Program-made: the position numbers and the translations under genes
Shown here: positions 38,401 to 50,400 of the stretch, one piece after another
Layout of the letters: every line of letters starts with the position of its first letter
Numbering within the stretch: the first letter of the stretch is position 1
The notes under the pieces: generated by a model
Seen by the model: only the letters and a program-made list of their open reading frames with translations
Database searches by the model: none
What the model was told of the DNA's origin: nothing
Assembly: GCA_016490735.1 (NCBI GenBank)
Contig: JAEMWC010000129.1
Location: 1,068,501 to 1,132,500 of the forward strand
Direction: 5' to 3'
DNA length: 64,000 bases
Origin: Pachyseris speciosa
Lineage: Eukaryota > Cnidaria > Anthozoa > Scleractinia > Pachyseridae

Positions 38401-41400
38401 GATAGATGTGTTTGAGAAACAATACCCTGAGACCTCGATAATTATAATTAGATTTGTGGTTTTGCAAGAATTGTCGACGACCAAGATATTTAAAATCGAC
38501 CAAAGGAGCTTGCTTAGGGATTCAAAGTGCTAGGAACTTCCCCTGAAAGAACTGAAGATTTTGTCATTCATTCCCCTGCTAATGAATTCTTTTTCAGCTC
38601 GACAAATTCCGCACATGTGCCGCAAACGGGACTCGCCCAGTGAGCAACCAAACATGCAAACCCCGACCCCTCGGTTTCATCACGAGGCTGTACAACACTT
38701 GCCAAACCATTATGGTGACGATGACAAACTGTGTAAGGAACGGAGCGGCTTGGGCTTGGAACGGATTTATTAACGGTACAATGGCGATGGTGGACAAAGG
38801 GTGCAATGGAGTGATGTTTGTGAGTTGTTGGACCTGGGAGAGGATGATCTGGCTGGCTAATGAGGCAAGGGAGACGGTGACCTTGATGGCCGAGTGGGTC
38901 TGGGACAGAATTACATGGATGGCTGAGAAGATGGGCTGTTGGGCCTGGGACGGAGTCTCGTGGCTTGCGGAGAGGATTTGGTGGGAAGTGTCGTGGCTGG
39001 CTACTAGATTATGGGATGTTGGGTACATGGTGTGGAAATCGTATTGCAGCGATTTACACCGGATGTCTGAAGGGTAAGTGAACGGAGTCTACTGAAATTT
39101 ATAATAGTGGTTTCTCCAACACAAATACAGACTATGAAAGCATTTTAGCTATCTGATAATTGATACGTTCGTTAAAACGTTCAATCTTGCACACCTTTCT
39201 TTCAGGTCACGTGACAAATGTGAAGGCCTGGTTTGCTCGTTTAACCTGGCGAGATGTCAATCGGTTTCTACTTGCCGTTCTTATTGACTGGGTCACTATC
39301 GAAGTGTTAACACGTGCTGAGAAAGCCATGCGACAACGAAGGCAAGTTGCTTTAGATGATGATGATGATGATGATGATGGTAAACAACCTTAACCCATTG
39401 ACTATCGAGCATTTTGCCGAAAAACACCTTTTGAAGCTCATCGAGCCGTTTTCAGGCCAGATTCCAGCCAAAAAGAACCAAAACTGCTAAAAACTCTGTT
39501 TGCTAGCGGAGTTCATCGCGCCCTTCTGTTCCTGATGCTTAATATTAGTTTTCCAAGATCGGCCTCTCCTTGTACCTTTCGCTTTTCTTGCCTCGCTTTC
39601 TTATTGTCTTGTTGGGCATTTTCTGGGCTTCCTTTCGGTGGGAAAAGATTTGTGGCAAACTTTTAGGATCATAGGATTAGGTGGAAGGAAGTGCAGGTGG
39701 GTAGTGGAACAAGATTTTCATTCAAATGTTTGGCTCAACGTCACTTGGTTTTTTCGCGTTTTCTCCGGCCTGTTTGACGGAACGGTGCTTATTTGGGTAT
39801 GGTTTGAAAGATCTCGCCCCCCTACACATGCTACATGTAAATGTTGTCCATAACCATTAGACGTCACAAGCGGTACAACTGACGTGGTTCTGCGCGGTCG
39901 GTTTTGGCCGGCACGGGTGCCAATGTATTAATTCATACACGATAATTGTTAAAGCCAAAGGCTTATGGGGTCGTTTAACTTAAAAAAGGCAACCTCTTAA
40001 ACAAAAGCACCACGCTACCGAATGAAAATTACCATTAATTTTTAAATGAACGAAAGCTGTTATGCTCACTGCTTGTTATAATTAACAAAATGGGGGTCAC
40101 CCAAATCTATACAAAAATAAAGATCGTAAATTCATTGGGTATTGCAACGTGTAAACTTTTAAATCCATTGGGTTTTACAATTTGCAAACTTTATCTCAGA
40201 CAGTTACGTCTCATTATGTGAACAACGCCGCAACTTGAAGAGTTATAGTGGAAAGTTGATTTCGATTCAAGAAAAACTAATTATGACGCTTTGTTATAAA
40301 CACCGTATCAAGTCTACAAATTCTCATGCAGTGATATCAATAGACTTATTGTGCTCTAACTCTATTTTGAATGAAGCTTTGCTATTAAAGACGTTTTCCT
40401 GATTACAGTTTTCTGTTACATCTCTACAGACTTGAGAGGCACACTCAGTTGTCCATTGAAGCCGCTGCCGCTGCGGCCGCTGCTGCCAGAAGAAAAAAGC
40501 GGGCGGCAATCGAAAACTTGAAAAACAGACACAAGAAGAAACAGTTTTAAGGCCGCTCGTTGATGGAACCGAATCTTTTATATCAGTTTTACGATAATCT
40601 GTCAGAGAGATCTTTGATCAGCACCTTTGTTTATTAAACTTGCTTGTTCTTTTCTCGTCTCACGGAGTCGTCGTCTTTGCCGAGATTGAAGAGTCTCTTT
40701 TCTTGGTTAAGTCAGTTTTGATTGGCAAATCTCAGGAAAATATCAAAATTCTGATCCAAAACTTTGAAAAGAGGAGCAAAGAATAATTTTAACCTGAAGT
40801 TTTAAATCTTAGTCAAATTTATGTGCGTGCATGTAAAACCCATAGAGTACACAAGTCAACGTAATGTGTCGAACGTCGCGTTTCTGCCATGAGGAAATTC
40901 GTTCCAGAGTGTGTGTCAGACAGGCAGCTTTTTGGGAAAAAAACAAGTCTGTTGGACGCGCGCTTACTTGCTCACTTAAATACCAACCTCCCGCCACCGA
41001 AAGCAGACCCATTTGCGGCTCCAAAAGTAGATGAGGCAACAAAGATTGGAATAACCCAAGCCATCACTCCATATAAACGATCTGCCAGGGTCTAAAAAGA
41101 GAAAGTTTGTTAAAACAAATGAAAAAATCTCAAACCGCTTTCCAACTTAAACGCGCTGGCAGCCATTAGCAGACGCGTATTTGGCCAAAAAAACTTGAGC
41201 TGTGACCACAACTATCGCAGTCTTGAAGACTATTTTGTTATGAACTAAAAAATACAAGTCCGCAAGCTGCTTAGTTTTTAACTTTTGAAGCGTTTTCCAG
41301 GTTTACGGGGCCTTTAAAGCGACTTTTTCTCCACTTTGCTGGCGAACGAATTAATCCTTTTTGATACATCAACGTGTCTATTCCCACTCGCTGTTCTTTC

Positions 41401-44400
41401 CCCTCGTATTTCTTAAAGCACCAGTTGGGAAGTTTGCTAAAACATCCAGATACAGTTAAAACCCGCGTGTAAGAAAGTACATTTTTCCAAGTTTGGCAAA
41501 ACAGGTTCTTCTATTTGGGGGTAGTTATTGGCAGTTTAGGCTAAAGTAGGTTCTTGAGTTTTCAGTAGAAACCATTCCTGTACAAGCAGAAAAGATAGGT
41601 CTGGTCCTTTATGATACAGCATTTATTTATAACTGTCTTGTCATGAGCCTTGTGCAAGACTAACTAAACAATTATATACACTATAGACAAAGTATCTTTT
41701 CAGAAAATATCCCATAACTCACATATAAGAACCTAATAAATTTTGCTTGGCTAAACAGGTTCTTATATTTTGGGGTATAAAATGGGAAATTTCTGCCAGC
41801 AGGTTCTTAAACCGCTAGGTTTGCACGCGGGTTTTTACTGTATTTCCTGTTTGTTTACTTTCTTTTTTGTTCTCTTGACCTAATACTTGATCAAACATGT
41901 AGTAGGCGTAAGGGAAAATTAGCGAAAAACGTGTATAATACCCCGTGGAAAAATATACAGAAACGCACTTCAAAGAACCCCATACTTTACACGGTTTTCC
42001 TCTCAACTGGTTTGTCCCAACCCATTCATCCATTAATTAATTAATTTTATTTATTTATTTACTTATTTATTTATTTATTTTTTATTTTGCGTCAGTTCCC
42101 ATAAGAGAGCGCCCCGCTTCCAACGAGAAGTATGGAGCGGGTAAGCTCGCGACAAGAATCCACACTTTGGGCGACTCGATTCCCGTCGATGAATATCAGA
42201 GAAAAAAGACTGTCATAATCTAACTTGGCTTTAAGATGACATTTATAGGCGTTCTTTATTCAAAGATAAATTAGTCTGCGTTTACTTACAACGGCGACAG
42301 CACTGGACGCCATGATTTCCGTAGGTGACAACACCGTCAGATAAGCGATATTTACCAACACATAACAAACTGTAACAAGTGGGATGCCAATTATAATGGA
42401 CAGTGGCAAGTTTCTGAAAAATGAAAAGGGAACAACATGCTAAGGTAGCCTGTTCCAGGCTTTCCGATATTTCGGGCGAACGAAGCAAGAGCGAAACACG
42501 AAACAACGAGATAAGAACGAGGGAAGAAAATCATTCTATTTTCTTCGCTCGTTCTTGCGCGCTCGCCCCAAATATCTGAGAGCCTGGAACAGGCTAATGC
42601 TAAGGAATTCATGTATTGTTTTTCACTCGGGGTCAAACAGTATCATTAGCTGGCCGGCATTCAAAATCTTTCAGATCGTTCAGGTTTTGTGTAGAATGGG
42701 GGAAGGTGGGAGACAAAAAGACTAGGGTTTTTCTCAAAACTAGCGCCCCCCTCCCCCACTCAAAGCACGGAGACTCATGAGACATGAGACACACAAGGAC
42801 TTTCGCACAAGGACTCTCCTGCACCAGCCAAACCGAAGGGGCGTGTTGTAGGAACAAGTCGCACTGACGTGTATGAACAACGAAATCACGCGCAGCACAC
42901 ACGAAGGGAAATGGAATCCTTGCCATTCCCGCAAGGCTCTTGCGCGTGTCATGACGTTCGGGAAGTTGAACCCTGTGTGTGTCACGTCTTGAGGTCCAAT
43001 TTTTCTCAAAATTCGCATAACACGAGCACAAAAGCAGCAGCGCGCATGGAGGACTTCTCGTTGTAGCAAATCCCTGGGACATGTCCCAGCAACAATTCTT
43101 GTCTGTGTAAAATCTGTATTTGTCCGTTATTTATTTGCTACATGCACCTTTTATGTAGACTGTTCACAGTTCTCTATTTCTTCCGTGAGATCGTCGAGAT
43201 CGAGCGCGTTTTACCACAGGTTTCCCAAGCTCAAAATTCGACTCTGCGTCAGCTTGTTTGTATAGAGAATTGTATGGGAAAGTCATCGATCGTAAAAAGA
43301 AAACAATGTGTAAATAACTATCTAATTAGAAATAAAGTTTTCCTACCTCAAATGTGTCGCGTACTTCTTTTAGAAGGAAAGACAACGATTTCGAATAACT
43401 TCCCTAAACGGCGTCAGAATGGCTTCCAAATCGGCACAAGAGACAAGTACGCGACACATTTGAGGTAGGAAAACTTTATTTCTAATTAGATAGTTATTTA
43501 CACATTTTTTTTTACGATCGGTGACTTTCCCATACAATTCTCTATATAAACAAGCTGACGCAGAGTCGAATTCCTGTGGTCTTACCGTTAACGGCGGCCA
43601 TCTTGATTTTCAAATGTACCGAGTCAACGGGCGTCTTGACACTCTTCTCCAGGTTGACTCGGTACATTTGAAAATCAAGATGGCGCGCGATTTTTGACGC
43701 TGCTGCAAGTATCCATGGGCGTTTTCCATTTACCAATAAAATTCCGGAAATTTCGATGGGAAATGACCATCGGTGAAGAACGCGTTCCATTTGACAAACG
43801 TTCCATTCATTCCCAGGCTCCACACTTTCCCGCTAAACTTCCAAATACAACAAAGATGTCTTCAATGAAACTGTAGAGTTGTCTATATAAGAAGGTCTTT
43901 TAAATTGAGAAGACGATGATGACACTCCTATCCTCGCAGCGGTTGCAACTTATATGAGGCGCGATCATCGCCGAAACGAAGGGTTTTTCAAAAATATATT
44001 AATTGCCACGATATTCATCGATGAATAATTTACAAGCCACTTCAGGGCGACTCGAGGGACCCTTGAAGCTCAGTGCAGGGAAATGAAGCCACTGGAAGAT
44101 TCCTCAGCGATACTCTTACTGGTTGTATGGCAAAGCCGCACTTAAAACGCCTTCTTTGAAAGGAGAATAACGAAAGACCCTGTTTAATTTTAGATGCAAA
44201 GTATTACGCGGGAAACAATCGGAATAAGCTTTACTCAAAGAACCCTCGGACAAAATTTAATGTTTTCTTTAATAAATTCTGCTTACCACTGGCATACATC
44301 ACACAATTGCGATTCATTAACGTATGAAGATCGGGTGCTAGTCCATGACACACGGGGCATTCGTATAAACTATTCGAGGTGACCAAAGAAGGAGCCGCCA

Positions 44401-47400
44401 TCTTACCAAAGATATGGCAGTGAAAGACCTGGAACTGGTGAAACCTTGTGAAACTCGTAAATGGAACACGCATTTTTCCATTGGAAAGTTTCCAACGGGA
44501 AAACAGGGGCGCTTTCCATTTGGATGGAAAACCCGGTAATTTCGGAAAGAATTCAAATGGAACGGTTCATCCCAGTGGAATGTTTTCGGAAAAAAGGTAA
44601 TACCTTTCGAGGTATTTCCTTTTTCTCGCTTTGATTGAGGAATTGCCCTGTTCCTTTTGACCGAAAATTCTTCCCGGTTTTTCCATTCAAAAGGAAAGCG
44701 CTCCTTGTGTCTGGTCACCATACAAGTGCGAGATTTTGACTACGGGTACTATATGGCTTTCAAATTTTTAAACTCGTACTGGAGTCACGTTTAGAGAACT
44801 CCCAGTTTTTCCTCTTCCTTCCTAGGATTCAGCAACAAGAGTGGTGCGACAAAGCATTTCCCAAACCACACTCGTACTCAACCTAAGGTCCCCATTGACG
44901 GTAATGTAAAGAAATCCGTACACAGACAACGACGCGATTTAACTGAGCATACCGTTAACCCCACAAACTAATTGGAGTTTAATGGGACTGAGGTTGGGAG
45001 CCACGCCTGATGTTTGGAATTCAACAGGAAATACTAAGAAATCTTCTTCGTGGAAATTGTGTTATTTTGAATGAGCTATTCTACTCAATCGTACTTTTCC
45101 ATGTTCGCGCCCGCCTCCAGGTCGGCTTAGTACCGCACCCTAATTCGCGCAAAAATACAAACTGCACTGCGGTCAAGCCAAGAGAAAGCGGGATTGTTAA
45201 CTGGTCAGACCTTTTGATCTCGCTTGACCAGTGAATACTACGGTTAAAGTTTAACCGCAGTATTCACTTTTACTCTGGGCCATATACGTCGCACTCTTAC
45301 CGGTTAGGATTCTTCAATTCCTCTGTGACATAATTCAAATTGTTCCTGTAAAGAACATAAAACAAACTTACTATAAAACTGCCCTATAACTAATAGTTAT
45401 TCACCAAAGTGGAGGTAGGAAGTGGTGGATTTTTACCGATCCGTAGGGCGGCGATTTTAGCATGTACCATTTTTCACTGGCAGTGAGGTAGAGAACTGCA
45501 TTATAGGATATGTTGTAGCTCAATTTTATTCTCCGTTCAATTTTTCCTTTCTTTTGTTCTTGTGTGTGGTAATGTATGATAATGAGTACAAAACAAAGGA
45601 AAATAAAAATTGAACCAAGGATAAAATTGAACCACAACAGATCCACCAAGCAAGTGCATACCCAGCACTTAGTATTCACTGTGTTTTCCGGCCAATAATT
45701 TGCAGAAATTCACGAGCGCGAAATCTGGGACAATGCCCTGATGGGGGAAGCAAGCACTTTCTAGATTCTATATAGCATATACTAATGGCTCACATGTTGG
45801 CCTTACCAATTGAATTTGTGCATTAAACAGTGTATTGAAAAAATTTCAAGCAAGAGATGCGAGGATTGACTCACCAGCCGTCATAAGCCCACAAGCCGTT
45901 GTAAAACGCAAACCCGACTATACCAATTTTGCTTGTCGTACCGCTAAACGAGTTTTCAAAACTCTGCGTGTATCCTGTATAGAAAAAAAAAAGAAAAAAT
46001 GTGAAAAGCAAACAAGAAAAGATGCGGAACGTTTGTTAGTTTCGGGCCGTATGTACGTTTTAAAATTTGACACATTGTCTAGCCTGCGTGGCAGGCGGTG
46101 CGGAAAGGGGCAAAGCGGGTACCCGCCACTTGCTTTCCTTCCCCTTCCTAGTGCCTGCCATGCAGGCAACACATTGTCTTGCCGTGCAACAGTTGCCGCA
46201 GAAACAAAACAAGACCTCTCGCTTTAACATTTACACGCTACTGTCGCAAAACAGTCATTCACTGACAAAATTTAGCAAGGAAAAAGCAAATCACTAAAAG
46301 CGCGAACTCACGAGGGGTGAATAGCCTGCGTCGCAGACAGTCCAAAGCGTTCGCGTGACAAGTCCGGCTGCAACGCAGGCTAGGGGTGAAAGATCAAATC
46401 GTGTTGGTACAACAGACCGACACAAAAGGGACATAATGGGTTTTTTATTTTATTTTATTTTTGCAGTCTACCTGCGCCTGTGCAGCAAACCCTATAGAAA
46501 TGCTTGCTCTATGGGCTATGGGCTCTGTGGGTTGTTTTTTAAAACTTCATTGGCGAAATATTGGACGTAAGTAGAGTCTTACCTTGACCAAGGCGAACAA
46601 GACCAGTGATGATCAACATGATGATGGCCACCATCTTACAAACAGTGAACACAATTTGTATCCGCGAGGCCCACTTGACACTTGCACAGTTCACAAACAG
46701 GATCACTCCTGCAACGATAAAATTCTCTGGTTTAGGGGATTATATCATAGCTCTAATTAAAACATTTCGACCTCGAAAGACGAGAGCAACATTGCGGGAG
46801 CTTAGGTAACTTGCCTCCAGCAGCTTCTTGGTAATCAATTTCCTGTTTGCCAAGAGTAATTTCACAGAATACAGAATGTATACTTCAATGAAAGCATCTC
46901 CTCTCCCAGCCAGCCCCATCCACCACCTCCAAACCAGCCCCATCCGCCCCCAACCCCGAACCCCTCAACACTCAGTGAGGACGAGGGATTATTACACCGG
47001 TACTAAACCTCAATTCCATTCTAGATAGATATGGACAAGAAAAATACAGCAAAGTTAGGCTGAAATTAGAGCGAGAAGGAAGTACACGCACGACAATCCG
47101 GCAGAATTTCGTGAAAACATGACACACAACAGTCTGAGCCAGGATCTTCGTTCTTCTCAAAGCGATTGTTAGAGTTACTCGCCACGCATAAACACATTTT
47201 TCACAGAAGCAAGTTCATATCAACACACAAAGCAGCTAACATCTTCACCAACACGTTCAAGTACTGTCTCTCTGCATTAAGGACGACGCTAGCGGGTAAA
47301 AACAGTTCGGCGACATACTTTCCAAACGCCAGAGCGATGATAGCTCAGGGGCACCCAACGAAACAAATCAACCAATTAGCTGTAGAAAGGCATTTTTAAG

Positions 47401-50400
47401 TGCCTTGTGGTGTTTGAAGTCTGTTTAAAGTGATGTTTTCATTAGCTAGAGGACGTTCATCTGTTCAGATTCCCTAGCTGAAATTTTAATTGCCCGAAAA
47501 TGCTAGGGAACAAAATCTTCCTTTGAGAAAATGCAAGCTGAAATGAGCTTTCCACTAACTTTCTTGGGAAACTATTTTCTTTTCGACAATGCTAGCTGAC
47601 GTTTTTGACTGCCAAAAACAGCAATTACGACCTTTCCGAAAACCTTAGGGGCTATCTATGATTTCCAAATTGCGAATCTTTTAGGCCACGTTTTAGTTAC
47701 GAAAATCCGAGTGCACTCTTTAATCGACGCCGAAAGCCCAAGGTGAGTTACCCTCCACCGAACAGATATCTACCGAAACTTGTCGTTGGGTACCCCTGAT
47801 AGCTGTTTGCGAAGGCGGAGAAGTGTTACGCCAGAGGTGCAGCTATAGAGAAAAGCGAAGGGCTCACTGATAGCTTCCAGGACATACACAAACTCGCCAC
47901 CTGTGTAACTTCTCTCTAGCAATTGTGATTTGAAGTTTTTAATTTTCTCTTCAAATACATTTTTTAAGAGTTTGTTCGGAAAAGTCTTAGAGGCTCGCCT
48001 TTGAGGAACTCTTTTTTAACTCCCGGTGGTTGAGACGAGCTGAAATGTGTATAGTAGGCTTAAAATGAGTACGCATGTCAATGACTGCGTCTTTTTCTTA
48101 TCTTTTGCCTTCATAGATGCGTTTCAGTTCCCTGCTAGAAGAGTGCCTCTTTTCCTTGTATTCAGCGTGCGGGAGAAGAGACCTTTGCCATGGCTCGAAA
48201 TGGTCTTTGATTAAGCCGCCGTCCGCAGTCGTGGACAGAGGTTTTAAAATGCATGATCCTTGTGTCACGGTTTGCTTAGCCGGAAATCATTCCCTCTCCC
48301 TATATCCTCTACATAAAACCCGTTCAAAAGAAAAAGAACGCCTGATCGCAGGTTTTTTTTTTTTTTTTCATTGAACATTTTTTTTAATGACATTAAAACT
48401 TAATACGCTACTTACAATATTTACAATACTGAAATAGTAACAATACAGTACCACTTTAACTATAATAGTTATACTTACTTCTATAATATGAAACAATACA
48501 CTACTTACAATGTTGTTACAAATCGAAGCAAAAACAAACAAACAAACAAAATAAGGGCAGCACATCAAGAGGTTTTTGATTAAGATATATAAAAAGTCGG
48601 TTTCACATTAAATTCTCAATTTTCCATTGTATTATTAAATTTACCCCTCACGGAAGGAGATCCACCCTCCTATGTCCATAACCCCCGAAATTTTACGACA
48701 TGCGCAGAGTACTTTACCTTGAAAAACTGCTGTTTCTTGAAAACGCGGGCTTCTTTCGTTTTGTTCACAACGAAAGTTGCGAAAACAATGTCAGCCAATG
48801 GGGCGAAGAAAGTTTATCGGCAGGCAGTTTTCTAGTAAATATCAGCCGGCGAAGAAAATAAAAACAGAAGAGAAAACAAAAGAAAACAGTTCAAGTGCTG
48901 GTGGTCAGGTTTCAGCAACAGCCACTCCAGAAAGTGTTTTTATCAAGTTTGCAAGCGAGATTGAGAGGATCGACAAACTCTCTCGTGAATGTAAACGACT
49001 AACAGCAGAAAACACAGGACTGAAAAGGACAATCCAAACGCTTCGAAAAAGTATAGATAAGCGTTGGTTAAGGAAAAACTGGGTGAATGATATAACTCTA
49101 GTCAGTTTTTTAATTGGCATACTTATTATCACGGCTGCTTTGAGTGGGCTTCCAAACACGGAAAATGTAAACACACGCAAATGCAACGGATCTGTTTTTG
49201 ACGTGAAACAACTAACCCGCATCAGGTCTGTTTATTCATTTTCAGTGCAGATATAATGCCTTTTAAGGCTTTATAAGCTTAAGGTTAAAAGGTTAAGTTA
49301 AACTGGGCCACACAACGAGCATTCATTGACATTTGAGTAAAACAACGTTGAATATTTAATGATGTCACGAAGAAAAGCCACGGAACTTGTGAAAATCCTT
49401 TGTACATTTTTGCGGGTAGCTAGCGGGGTGAAAAACGTTAGTGCATTCGCCTTAAAAGGGGGTAAAAGAAGAAACTTTTAGTTTAGAGATATTGAAAGAG
49501 ACACGTTAAAACTTACTACAAGGTATGTTTAATTGGCCGCTGTAAAACCGTCTTGTTATAATTTCGCAGCTGTTAATCCCGTGTTAATTTGGTCAGGTGA
49601 ATTGTGCATCCAGACTTTGCTTTTATTTTGGACACTAAATAATGTAGCAGAGCTGAAAGAAACAAACCATTTTAGATATATGCCAACACAAAAATTCAGT
49701 TATCTCAAAGAAACATTACCCGAAGGTAAAAAACACACGTGAAAAATACTTAAATGGCACAGTATCCGACCTTGTGCGAACCGCTGAGGGGTCAGCCTAT
49801 TTGATCAAAATTACCGCGAGGTACCGAGAATATTCAAGTCTTTGTCGTCCTTCTTATGTCGAGTTCAATCTAGTTTTAATTCTTCGACTTTTCATACCTT
49901 TCTCTAGTTAAATTTAAGCTTAGGTACATGTAAGATTTTGAGTTCAAGTGGACAAAACTCTTGCTGAGAAAACTGTATATACCTTTCCACTTGACAAAAA
50001 AACACCAATGTTCTCGACAGTAATAAAAAAAGTAACATTCACAGGTGTAAATGAAAACACAATCAATAAATAAAGTACCAAAATCTAAATGTAGAACTGA
50101 GAGTATAAGGCTCAGACTTTTCAAAATATGAATTAAATGAAATAATTTGTTTTCAAAGCCACATGTCAATAATTAATTTTTTTGTGACTTTTTCCCTTGT
50201 TTTCAGTATTTGTACAGAGAAAGTATAGTGATTTGAAGAAAGAGACTCTGACCTTACAAAAACAAGTTACAAAACAAGACAAACTTTTGAAGACCACATC
50301 CTTGAAGAAAAACAACATCAAAAAACTAATGGGGACAAAATCTGTTGCAACAAAACTGAAAGACCAACTCAAACAAAGAGAAGTTTTAAACAGTTATTCC

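Noticed and set aside
42633..43082. 149-codon minus-strand open frame
   Set aside because: Intronic, low-quality composition with overlapping open frames on both strands, and no domain.
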